DNA from: Pelotomaculum thermopropionicum SI
GTDB taxonomy: Bacteria; Bacillota; Desulfotomaculia; Desulfotomaculales; Pelotomaculaceae
Reading direction: 5' to 3'
Length of the DNA stretch: 64,000 bases
Assembly: GCA_000010565.1 (NCBI GenBank)
Contig: AP009389.1
Location: forward strand, 2,728,001 to 2,792,000
Within the stretch, counting starts at the first letter, position 1. Every line of letters begins with the position of its first letter. The notes under the pieces are model-generated. The model saw nothing but the letters and a program-made list of their open reading frames with translations, was not told the origin of the DNA and searched no databases. Made by a program: the position numbers and the translations under genes. Shown here one piece after another: positions 7,537 through 15,410 of this stretch.

Positions 7537-8403
7537 CTATTCCTGGTTGTAGAAGTCTTCAACGGCTTTGGCCAGTTGCTCGAAAAACATCTCCGGCGTG
7601 TTGTTCTGGTATTGCAGGATGGCCTGGCTTTCTTCGGTGTCGTACCAGTCAAACCAGCCCGGATGCTCGGAATAAACAGCCTCTTCAAAGGGGATGTCGA
7701 TAACTTCCATGTGCCTTTTGGCCCACTCGTGGCCGAGCATCTGCCAGGCCTTGCCGCCCGCTATGTTGAAGATTTTGTTGCGTGCTTCCCTGGTCACGGC
7801 GGCGTTGTAAAGGGCGGTGGCCACGTCGTCCCGGTGCACAAACTCCACCCGCTGGTCTTTCAGGAACTGCCAGGGGTTGGGATCGTAAAAGACGGGAATC
7901 ACGACGCCGCTGATGCGCAGTATAACGTAAGGCACGCCGGAAGACAGGACCACCTTCTCCGCCTCTATCTTGCTTTCCGCGTACAGGTCCATTCCCACCT
8001 GCGGGTGATCGATCCGGATCGGCGGCGTGTCGTTAACTGTCCACCCGTAAGTGGAGACCGAGGAAGAAAATACGAACTGGACGTCGCGGCCTTCCTTCTT
8101 CAGGGCGTCGAGCACGGTCTGGGTGCCGCCCACGTTAACGGCCATGGTTTTTTCCCTGTCGGTTGCCAGGTGGGTCATCAGGGCGGCCAGGTGTATAACC
8201 GAATCAACGCCTTTAACGGCCCGGCCCACCGCCTCCGGGTCGGTGACAAAGCCCTTGAAAATGGTAATGCCTTCTTTCCCTTCGAGGCCTTCGTAATTGG
8301 CCTGGGGAATATCAAAAACGGTCACTTCATTGCCGGCCTCCAGCGCTCTCCTTACCAGTTCGCGGCCGATGTTGCCGGCTCCGCCGGTGATTAGAATTCT
8401 CAA
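7537..8403 (-). CDS. NAD-dependent epimerase/dehydratase family protein (extended SDR)
   Basis: A 288-residue extended short-chain dehydrogenase. The Rossmann motif TGGAGNIGREL is at residues 5-15, the catalytic serine lies in FSSSVSTYGW, and the Y-x3-K pair in YAESK. Such enzymes act on nucleotide sugars or related alcohols with NAD; the substrate here is unknown. It overlaps the Mrp gene stop by four bases, so it belongs to the DUF362-Mrp-SDR-lar run. Confidence 0.87.
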   Translation of the reverse strand: MRILITGGAGNIGRELVRRALEAGNEVTVFDIPQANYEGLEGKEGITIFKGFVTDPEAVGRAVKGVDSVIHLAALMTHLATDREKTMAVNVGGTQTVLDALKKEGRDVQFVFSSSVSTYGWTVNDTPPIRIDHPQVGMDLYAESKIEAEKVVLSSGVPYVILRISGVVIPVFYDPNPWQFLKDQRVEFVHRDDVATALYNAAVTREARNKIFNIAGGKAWQMLGHEWAKRHMEVIDIPFEEAVYSEHPGWFDWYDTEESQAILQYQNNTPEMFFEQLAKAVEDFYNQE

Positions 8404-9278
8404 GGCTGCTTTCCCTCTCTTTCCTTCAGGATTTCAAGCATTCTGCCGGTTACCTGCCGGAAGGCTTCGGACGCCGGCGACCCGGGATAGCTCACCACCA
8501 CCGGCACGCCTTCGTCCGCCGCCCTGCCGGCCTGCTCGCTTAACGGAATCCTTCCCAAAAAAGGTATCTTATAGGTTCTGGCCAGATCCTCGCCCCTGCC
8601 GCGGCCAAGCAAAGAAATTTCGCCGCCGCAGTGGGGACAGCGGAAATCGCTCATGTTCTCGATCAGGCCCAGAATCGGGGCGCCCAGTTCCCTGGCGCTG
8701 CTTATGGCCTTGCTGCAGACGGCCACGGACACTTCCTGCGGCGAGGTCACCACGACCACCCCGTCCAGTCCGGGGATGGACTTCATAATGGTTACAGGCT
8801 CGTCTCCTGTGCCGGGCGGGAGGTCGATTAAAAGGTAATCCAGTTCGCCCCAGTGCACCGTTGCCAGCAACTGGCGAATTACCCGCGCCTTGTAGTGGCC
8901 GGTCCACATCACCGGCGTATCCTCGCCGGGCCAGAACAGGCTGACCGACATTACCTTTATGCCCTGTTCTGTTTTCAGAGGCTTCATCTGCCAGGCACCG
9001 TGCAGGTCGGTGCGCTGGTTCAACCCTGTCATTTTGGGAACGCTGGGGCCGTGCACATCGGCGTCCATTATCCCCACTTCAAAGCCCTTCTCCTTCAGGG
9101 CCGAAGCGATGTTTACAACGGCGCTGGTCTTGCCCACACCGCCTTTGCCGCTCAAGATGGCAATTTTACAGCGCACGTCCTTTAAAGCCTCTTTGATCGG
9201 GCCGTACTGGTCGGCCAGTTCCTTTTTAACCCGTTCCCTCAGGGTAATTTTTTCAAACAGCTCCATTTCTTCTATCAT
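8400..9278 (-). CDS. Mrp/NBP35-family iron-sulfur cluster carrier ATPase
   Basis: Cytoplasmic P-loop ATPase that binds and transfers Fe-S clusters to apoproteins. It has the deviant Walker A motif SGKGGVGKTS near residue 43, a DADVHGPS switch, LPPGTGDEP, and the CPHCGG pair (CxxC) near the C-terminal part that bridges clusters in the dimer. 292 residues, normal length. ATG with GGAGGTGAGG upstream, six bases after the DUF362 gene. It probably matures the neighbouring ferredoxin-domain protein. Confidence 0.92.
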   Translation of the reverse strand: MIEEMELFEKITLRERVKKELADQYGPIKEALKDVRCKIAILSGKGGVGKTSAVVNIASALKEKGFEVGIMDADVHGPSVPKMTGLNQRTDLHGAWQMKPLKTEQGIKVMSVSLFWPGEDTPVMWTGHYKARVIRQLLATVHWGELDYLLIDLPPGTGDEPVTIMKSIPGLDGVVVVTSPQEVSVAVCSKAISSARELGAPILGLIENMSDFRCPHCGGEISLLGRGRGEDLARTYKIPFLGRIPLSEQAGRAADEGVPVVVSYPGSPASEAFRQVTGRMLEILKEREGKQP

Positions 9279-9284
9279 CGGGCC

Positions 9285-10403
9285 TCACCTCCCAGCCAAG
9301 TATATTTCAAAGTCTCTCGAACCTAACCCCAGCATCTCGGCGTGTCCGAGCATTACCGCCGGATCGGCTCCGGTCAGGGCCTTAAACTTCTCCACCCCGC
9401 CTGCTAAAGCCCCCGCATCCTCCGCAGCCGAACCGGGAATGCCGGGCGCCCTGGCGATTAGCTCCATGCTCAGCGAGTCTACTGCCACAGGATCGGTGGA
9501 AGCCAGAAAACCAAGATCGGGAACAAAGGGCCCGTCAGACCAGGGAAAGCGGTAGGGCTGCGGAACGATGTCGATCAGGAAGTTGATAAAAATTATCTTT
9601 TTCTTTAAAGTTTTCACAATAGCAGCGGCCGACTCCGCAACCCTCCGCTGAAAGGCGGCCGTATCATCCCGGCTCAGGCGGCGGGCTTTATGCGGGCAGA
9701 CAAGCAGGCAGAAGCCGCAGCCGGAACAGGCGGATTCATCGTAAGACAGAAGGCCGTTGGCATATTGCAGGGCCTCCCACTGGCAGTAATCGGCGCAGAT
9801 GCCGCAGGACCGGCAGGCCAGTTCGTCCCGGCCGGGTTTCAGCCCCTGGTAAATCCTGGCTTTCCCCGCGTTGTTCAGGCACTCCACCCCCAGGTTGAGT
9901 AGAGCGCCGGACATGCCGGCCTGGGGATGGGCGGTTAAATGGGATACCATCACAATGCATGCGGCCTCGCGAACCGCCCTGGCCACTTCAACCCCGCCCA
10001 GTTCAACCCCGCCGGTGGACACGAACTCGCCGTCGTTGCCTTCGTAGCCGTTGGCAATTACCCGCTCGCAGCCCAGAGCCAGCTCGGAATAACCCATCAT
10101 TTCGGCCGCCGTATACCACTGATCTCCTGAATACCTGCCTTTTGGAAAAAAGCCTGAGGTATCGGTAATAACAGGTGTTCCGCCGAACTCCCTGACCTTT
10201 TCCACGACCGCCCTCATCAAAACCGGCCGGATGTGCCTGGTGTAGCCGACCTGGCTGAAATTTCCCTTTATAACGGTGTACTCGTTTTTGCCCTGCGGGA
10301 TCATTCCGGCAAACCCCGGGGCGCTTAAAAGCAGCCCAATCTTACCGATGTAGTTGTCTTCGACTCCGGCAGCCCTGGCACTAACCATAAACACATCCGA
10401 CAC
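9285..10403 (-). CDS. DUF362 protein with two 4Fe-4S clusters
   Basis: A 372-residue DUF362 protein with an inserted bacterial ferredoxin domain: CRSCGICADYC and CSGCGFCLLVCP give two 4Fe-4S sites around residues 200-240. The C-terminal half carries the family block PDLGFLASTDPVAVDSLSMEL. Function of DUF362 is not established; a redox role is inferred from the clusters. GTG start at 10403 with AGGGA upstream. It heads the tight run into Mrp, SDR and the lar genes. Confidence 0.85.
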   Translation of the reverse strand: MSDVFMVSARAAGVEDNYIGKIGLLLSAPGFAGMIPQGKNEYTVIKGNFSQVGYTRHIRPVLMRAVVEKVREFGGTPVITDTSGFFPKGRYSGDQWYTAAEMMGYSELALGCERVIANGYEGNDGEFVSTGGVELGGVEVARAVREAACIVMVSHLTAHPQAGMSGALLNLGVECLNNAGKARIYQGLKPGRDELACRSCGICADYCQWEALQYANGLLSYDESACSGCGFCLLVCPHKARRLSRDDTAAFQRRVAESAAAIVKTLKKKIIFINFLIDIVPQPYRFPWSDGPFVPDLGFLASTDPVAVDSLSMELIARAPGIPGSAAEDAGALAGGVEKFKALTGADPAVMLGHAEMLGLGSRDFEIYLAGR

Positions 10404-10463
10404 AGGCAGTTCCCTCCATTAATTGAAACATTTAAATTTTACTTGTCTTACCTGCATAAACAT

Positions 10464-10495
10464 GCCGTTAGTCCAAGGAGGCTTGGACTAACGGC
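10464..10495. other. strong stem-loop between the two DUF362 genes
   Basis: Perfect 14-base inverted repeat (GCCGTTAGTCCAAG, loop of 4, and its complement) in the 119-base gap. No T-run follows on either strand, so it is not a standard terminator. It may be an RNA processing or stability element that separates expression of the two DUF362 genes. Confidence 0.6.
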
Positions 10496-10522
10496 CGATT
10501 AACTTATAAGGCTGAGAAAGAC

Positions 10523-11866
10523 CTAGGCAAACTGCTTCCAGTTGGCATCAGCAAGCTTGACCCGCTTGAACGGCTCTGCACCAGTGCCCTTGGTAACGTG
10601 GCCATACTTCTGGTACAGCTTGCGCAGGTAGAAGGTGCCAGGCCTGTCAAAAGGCTGGTGCTTGCCGATAGTGTCTGGGGACAGCACCGGCTCCCAGGTC
10701 ACCAGTTCGTAATCCATGGTGCCCATGCCGATCTTCTGGGCGGCCTTGAGCTGGATCCGCGGGGTGACCAGGTTGACGGCCTTGAACTTGTCTTCGCCGG
10801 GCTTTAAGCCGAGCTGGTCGACGCGGGAACCGGGCATGATCGGGGCGGCGTCGATCAGGTCTACGGCGGCGGTGTCTATAGCCACGATGTCCTTGGAAGC
10901 CAGGACGCCGACGTCGGGCACGATGTATGTGCCGGCCCACGGGAAGCAGTCGCATTCGGGCGCCACGTCGATCACATAGGCCATGTAGCCGATTTTACCA
11001 GGGTCAAAGAGGCTCATGACGCCTTTAGCCGCGTCCGCCATGGCAATCTGGGCAAACGGGAAGTAGTCGTCCCTGAAGCCGATGGCGCTCTCGCCGGTGA
11101 ACATGCAGGTGACCTGGCAGCTGTAGCACAGGCGGCACTTACCAAAATCGAAGTTAAGTCCTTTATCGTCAAACGAGATGGCGCCTTCCGGGCAGCCGTC
11201 TTCACAGAACTTATACCACTTGCAGCTTTTACCGGCACAGTTATCCTTGTTAACCAGAGGATAGCCGATGGCATCGGCGGGATCGCCCCACATGGCCAGG
11301 TGGGTGATATACTTGCCGCGCTTGGACTGCCCGCCGATACCGAAGTTCTTGATGCAGCCGCCGAAGGAAGTGATGGAGTGGCCTTTGGCGTGGGCCAGGT
11401 TGATGCAGGCGTCGGCCGAAGCGAGAGCCCGCGCAATGTAAGTTTCTTTCAAAATGTTGCCGTCGGGAATTTCAACCCGGATGTCGTCGTGGCCGATAAA
11501 ACCGTCCGCAATGATGACAGGACAGCCCAGGGAGTTCGGGTTAAAGCCGTGCCTGTAAGCGCCTTTAAGCTCGTTTACCTCGTCAAAGCGGTTGTTAAAA
11601 AGCTGATAGGTAAGGGTGGTGGTGTCGGTTACGAACGGCTTGCCGCCGCACTTCTGAACCTCTTCCACGATGGCGGCCACAAATTCCGGCCGCAGGCAGG
11701 CGGTACGGTTCCACTCGCCGATGTGAATCTTGACGGCCACCGTATCGCCGGGCTTGATGCACTTGTCCAGTTCGGCGACGTAGAACATTTCCTTAGCTTT
11801 GCAAATTGTACTCTCAACCCAGTTGGTTGCACCCGCAGGGGTGAAATAAACCTTACTCTTGCCCAT
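10523..11866 (-). CDS. second DUF362 protein with ferredoxin domain
   Basis: A 447-residue DUF362 protein, paralogous to the one at 9285-10403. It has CAGKSCKWYKFCEDGCPEG and CRLCYSCQVTCMFTG cysteine clusters around residues 220-270, and the C-terminal block PDVGVLASKDIVAIDTAAVDL. ATG at 11866 (MGKSKVYFTP) with GGAGGTG upstream is preferred over an in-frame upstream start at 11908. The IS element lies 121 bases upstream, so its original promoter region may have been disrupted or replaced. Role unknown beyond probable electron transfer. Confidence 0.85.
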   Translation of the reverse strand: MGKSKVYFTPAGATNWVESTICKAKEMFYVAELDKCIKPGDTVAVKIHIGEWNRTACLRPEFVAAIVEEVQKCGGKPFVTDTTTLTYQLFNNRFDEVNELKGAYRHGFNPNSLGCPVIIADGFIGHDDIRVEIPDGNILKETYIARALASADACINLAHAKGHSITSFGGCIKNFGIGGQSKRGKYITHLAMWGDPADAIGYPLVNKDNCAGKSCKWYKFCEDGCPEGAISFDDKGLNFDFGKCRLCYSCQVTCMFTGESAIGFRDDYFPFAQIAMADAAKGVMSLFDPGKIGYMAYVIDVAPECDCFPWAGTYIVPDVGVLASKDIVAIDTAAVDLIDAAPIMPGSRVDQLGLKPGEDKFKAVNLVTPRIQLKAAQKIGMGTMDYELVTWEPVLSPDTIGKHQPFDRPGTFYLRKLYQKYGHVTKGTGAEPFKRVKLADANWKQFA

Positions 11867-11989
11867 TTTTGCACCTCCAGATTTTTTTAAAAAACGGTAA
11901 CTCCACAAAATCCGATCTGCTCAAGACCTGCCCGCCCTCACCCCCTTGATCTTTGTAAAAAAACAGCTGCCGCAAAAAATTTTTTTAAC

Positions 11990-13387
11990 TCAACTTTCGC
12001 AGGGCGAAAGTTTGAGGCGACCCTTTAAGAACGAAGGCAAACAGGAAATAAAATTATTGACCAGTTCCTGCAAAGCACCATCTGTTATTGCAAGAAATTT
12101 TCTCAACGTATTTTTGAGCATTGCCAAAAGCAATTGAAATGCCTCTGCAAAACTTATGTCCTGCAGTTCGTCACAGCAAACATAAAATAGATCACCGAGA
12201 GTCCTCGGGTCCTTGCTTTCACGGTTTTCTAGAGCGAGCATGATGTAACGGCAGAAGACAATCGTGGTATGGGCCACCATAGAATCATATGTTCTTCCCT
12301 GGAATTCCCTGGCCAGGTTCAAAAAGGATTTGGTGGTTTTAAAGAACACCTCGATACTCCAGCGTTTTCCGTAAATACGAATGATTTCTTCATCGGTCAG
12401 CTCTAGATCAGTTGAAAGCAATGCCAGCCATTTTTTAGACCGGTTCCGGTCCCGGATGAATACAATCCGTGCCGGTACCGGATTACCCTCTGAATCAATG
12501 CCGATTTGGACAAGAGCACTTGCCAGGATCTTGGCTTTACCAGGCTTTTTGAGAAGTTCTTTGTAAAGGGTATCAAGGGTCACCTTCTCCCCTTTATAGG
12601 TGTACAGAACTCTTTTCATTGATTTAAGCATGCATATCACATGGAGGAGATGCTGTTCACGAACCCTGCAGATAATAGACGGGAAGGCAAACCAGCTATC
12701 GAAAAGAAGATACCTTGCCTGTACACCATATTCCCGGGCTTGACGCAAGAGATCAAACATTACTTCGGTAGACTTTTTGATGCTTTCCACCCTTCTTTTA
12801 TAGCCAGTGGTACGCTTATCGATCCGTGGGTCAATTCCGCAAAGCCGGTTGCGTTCATTTTCTGAGCTGAGCAAGGAGAAAGCAACCGGCAGAAAAGTAT
12901 TGCCGTCCGACCAGCCCAGGGTGAGCATCCTAAATCCACGGACATACTTGTTTTCAACATGGTCTTTTACCCTGGCCAGCAATTCAACAGCCTTGCTTCT
13001 GTTGCGGCTGTAGAGGGAATCGTCAAGAACAAGTACATTTTTCCAGTTGCGGGAGGTCAAAGGTTCAATGGTTTCATTGATTACAGATGAACTCAGGATA
13101 AGCAAAAATTTTCGCCAGTTGTACCGGAACGAATTCAAAAAGCGATAAATTGCGTCTTTCTCTGGCCTTCCGGGTTCAGCTTCAGATTGTAATGTGCGAT
13201 AAAGATTCTTGCCGTTAAAGACAAGCAGAAAAATGAACTTGAAAAGTTCAAGGCAGCTAAATCCCTTTTCCTTTTGAAAATTGGAGCGGCGTAATATTTT
13301 ACCAATTTCGTGCCTGGATAAAAAATTATCCACACGAGAGTTAAACTGTTTTTCAATTTCATATTGTTCTGGTAAAATAGAGTTCAT
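11990..13387 (-). CDS. IS4-family transposase (copy 1)
   Basis: A 465-residue DDE transposase. First acidic residues in VLVLDDSLYSR, second in YLLFDSWFAF, and the IS4 Y-(2)-R-(3)-E-(6)-K signature in YGKRWSIEVFFKTTK. The stop codon lies inside the left terminal repeat. The leader contains two interleaved inverted-repeat pairs covering the ribosome site and codons 2-6 (13371-13451), likely damping translation. Intact and presumably active. Confidence 0.95.
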   Translation of the reverse strand: MNSILPEQYEIEKQFNSRVDNFLSRHEIGKILRRSNFQKEKGFSCLELFKFIFLLVFNGKNLYRTLQSEAEPGRPEKDAIYRFLNSFRYNWRKFLLILSSSVINETIEPLTSRNWKNVLVLDDSLYSRNRSKAVELLARVKDHVENKYVRGFRMLTLGWSDGNTFLPVAFSLLSSENERNRLCGIDPRIDKRTTGYKRRVESIKKSTEVMFDLLRQAREYGVQARYLLFDSWFAFPSIICRVREQHLLHVICMLKSMKRVLYTYKGEKVTLDTLYKELLKKPGKAKILASALVQIGIDSEGNPVPARIVFIRDRNRSKKWLALLSTDLELTDEEIIRIYGKRWSIEVFFKTTKSFLNLAREFQGRTYDSMVAHTTIVFCRYIMLALENRESKDPRTLGDLFYVCCDELQDISFAEAFQLLLAMLKNTLRKFLAITDGALQELVNNFISCLPSFLKGRLKLSPCES

Positions 13388-13451
13388 AAGGACACCCTTT
13401 CGTCTTGTTAGAATGGTCTTGCCAACTCTATTTTACCAAGACAAGGGTGTC
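13371..13451 (-). promoter_or_regulatory. interleaved stem-loops over the transposase start (copy 1)
   Basis: Two inverted-repeat pairs overlap the start site. GGTAAAATAGAGTT (13371-13384, codons 2-6 on the other strand) pairs with 13424-13437 perfectly. GACACCC-TTTC-GTCTTG (13391-13407, including the AAGGGTG ribosome site) pairs with 13437-13451 with a two-base bulge. The order A-B-A'-B' allows a pseudoknot or alternative folds. The same arrangement lies at 45463-45543 in copy 2. Confidence 0.65.
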
Positions 13452-13674
13452 TTTTGCTGTTTTTCTTCAAAAATTATTGCAAAAAATCCAGTTATATCAA
13501 GGATTCGAGACTGTTATCTTTGTGAGAAAGTCGAGTTTTTTAAATTAAATAAATTAACTGGCAATTTTGCTAGTGTGCAAGTTTAATGCCACCAGAATCT
13601 GAAAATTTTTTTCCGGCTTTAACTTCAAATCTACGCTACCCGCCTTACATTCCCGCCGGAAAAGGTTTAACCGG

Positions 13675-13703
13675 AGAAAAAAAACACAACATGCCGTTGT
13701 GTT
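13675..13703 (-). terminator. terminator downstream of the NtrC-type regulator
   Basis: On the minus strand AAACACAAC, loop GGCAT, GTTGTGTTT followed by a run of T. A second perfect 8-base hairpin (13713-13720 with 13732-13739) lies just before it. Apart from these hairpins nothing was recognised in 13544-13814. Confidence 0.75.
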
Positions 13704-13814
13704 TGATGCAGGAAACGGTGTTTAAATTGAACACACCGTTCGCCGGCCAATATGGAACAACTGTACCGCAACAGAACAAAAGCCGTCTTTTTGTATTAAA
13801 CTTTGTATTAAACA

Positions 13815-15353
13815 TTAATATTTAATGCCGTAATCCTTCATCTTGCGGTAAAGGGTATTCCTGCCGATGCCCAGCGCCCTCGCGGCCAGGGTGATGTTTC
13901 CCCGGTAGTAGTTAAGGGCGTTGCGAACGGCCTCTGCTTCCACCTTTTCCAGGGAGGGGGGCGGTGAAACTTCAATGCCTTTTTTTCTCATGGCGGCCGA
14001 AAGACTGGCATCCAGCCTGCGCAAGAGCCCCTTCAAGCCGGCCAGCTTGCCCTCTTCCATGGCTTCCAGAACGCTTTCGGCCGAATAATACTCCAAAAGC
14101 TCCTCCAGCGACTGCGGCGGCAATTGCGAACAGCCTTCCGGCGGCGCTCCCCCGCCCGGATTGCCGGCGGCAGCCGGCTCGGAACCGCCGGAAACCAGCT
14201 TGCCGCTTAAGTGCTCGGGCAGGATAATCTTGCCGTCGCAGAGGGCTACCGCCTGGCTGATGGTGTTGGCCAGCTCCCTTACGTTGCCGGGCCAGGGGTA
14301 ATTGTAAAGGATGCGCATGGCCTCAACGGACACATGCAGTTCCGGGTTGAGCCTTTTCACAAAATACTCGGTCAGGTACGGTATGTCCTCCCGCCGGTTC
14401 CTCAGGGGCGGCACTTCGAGCCTTACCACGTCCAGGCGGTAGAACAGGTCTTCCCGGAAGGTCTTTTCCTTCAGGGCCTGCTCCAGGTCGACGTTGGTCG
14501 CGGCTATTATCCGCACGTCGGTTTTAATCGGCTTTTCCCCGCCCACCCGCAAAAACTCGCCGGTTTCCAGGACGCGAAGCAGCTTTACCTGGATGGACAG
14601 GCTGGACTCTCCCACTTCGTCCAGGAAAAGAGTCCCCCGGTTGGCCAGTTCAAAGATGCCCCGGCGGGTTGCCCCGGCGCCGGTGAAGGCACCTTTCTCG
14701 TGGCCGAACAGTTCGCTTTCCAGGAGGTTTTCGGGCAGCGCCCCGCAGTTTACCGGTATAAAAATCTGGTCGGCGCGGTTGCTCGCGGCGTGGATAAACC
14801 TGGCCAGCACCTCTTTGCCCGTTCCGGTCTCGCCCTGGATTAAAACATTGATGTTCTTTTTGGCGATTTTGAAAGCTATCGAAACCAGTTTTTGCATGGC
14901 CTGCGAAGTGCCTACCTGGAAGCCGATCCGGTCGGCTATCGGGGCCCACTCCGCGTTGACCGGGCGGCCGTCGTAACCCCGCACCCTGTATTCGGACGCC
15001 CGCTCGATTATCTTTTCCACTTCGCCGATATCCTCAAAGGGCTTTTCAAGGTAGTCGAAAGCGCCCAGCTGGATGGCCTTGACGGCCGTCCTGGTGGTGC
15101 TGTAGCCGGTCATGATAATTACTTCGCAGTCGGGCTGCCTATTCTTAATCTGCTGGAGAAGGCACAGGCCGTCGGCGTCGGGCAGCTTCAAGTCGACCAT
15201 GGCAACGTTGAATTTCTTTTCCACGATCAGCCTGGCCGCCTCCGCCCCGCTGACCGCCACAGATACGGCATAACCTTTCTTCTGAAGGAGGCGGCGCAAA
15301 AAGGTTCCCACTTCTACCTCGTCGTCTATAACCAGCACCTGAGTCTCAGGCAA
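13815..15353 (-). CDS. NtrC-type sigma-54-dependent response regulator
   Basis: About 512 residues in three parts: a receiver domain (VIDDE; phosphoacceptor D in VDLKLPD), a sigma-54 AAA+ domain with Walker A GETGTGKE, the sigma-54 contact motif GAFTGA and Walker B LFLDEVGE, and a C-terminal Fis-type helix-turn-helix (ITLAARALGIGRNTLYRKM). The TTG at 15353 has GGGGGTG upstream and gives MPETQVLVIDD; an ATG at 15395 lacks a ribosome site. It follows its sensor kinase and the Fe-ADH gene. The likely target is the sigma-54-like promoter at 18357-18372. Confidence 0.93.
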   Translation of the reverse strand: MPETQVLVIDDEVEVGTFLRRLLQKKGYAVSVAVSGAEAARLIVEKKFNVAMVDLKLPDADGLCLLQQIKNRQPDCEVIIMTGYSTTRTAVKAIQLGAFDYLEKPFEDIGEVEKIIERASEYRVRGYDGRPVNAEWAPIADRIGFQVGTSQAMQKLVSIAFKIAKKNINVLIQGETGTGKEVLARFIHAASNRADQIFIPVNCGALPENLLESELFGHEKGAFTGAGATRRGIFELANRGTLFLDEVGESSLSIQVKLLRVLETGEFLRVGGEKPIKTDVRIIAATNVDLEQALKEKTFREDLFYRLDVVRLEVPPLRNRREDIPYLTEYFVKRLNPELHVSVEAMRILYNYPWPGNVRELANTISQAVALCDGKIILPEHLSGKLVSGGSEPAAAGNPGGGAPPEGCSQLPPQSLEELLEYYSAESVLEAMEEGKLAGLKGLLRRLDASLSAAMRKKGIEVSPPPSLEKVEAEAVRNALNYYRGNITLAARALGIGRNTLYRKMKDYGIKY

Positions 15354-15410
15354 ACTTACACCCCCTGCTTTTTTATGATGGCTTACCTGCCGCATTGCAG
15401 TTAACGGCAG

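Larger units (their letters stand above)
11988..13536 (-). mobile_element. IS4-family insertion sequence, copy 1
   Basis: About 1549 bp, with the same sequence as the copy at 44080-45628 across its full length as far as compared. Terminal inverted repeats are ACTCAACTTTCGCA (left) and ACTCGACTTTCTCA (right, complement strand), 12 of 14 matching. The flanks share a 6-base direct repeat TTTTTA (11982-11987 and 13537-13542), consistent with a target duplication. The left end also forms a hairpin (ACTTTCGC, loop AGG, GCGAAAGT) over the end of the transposase gene. The identity points to very recent transposition. Confidence 0.93.

Noticed and set aside
7576-8394. 272-residue plus-strand open frame opposite the SDR gene
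   Set aside because: Shadow of a high-GC gene; the minus-strand frame has clear Rossmann and catalytic motifs.
13586-13825. 79-codon plus-strand open frame between IS copy 1 and the NtrC-type gene
   Set aside because: It spans two terminator-type hairpins and has no ribosome site.
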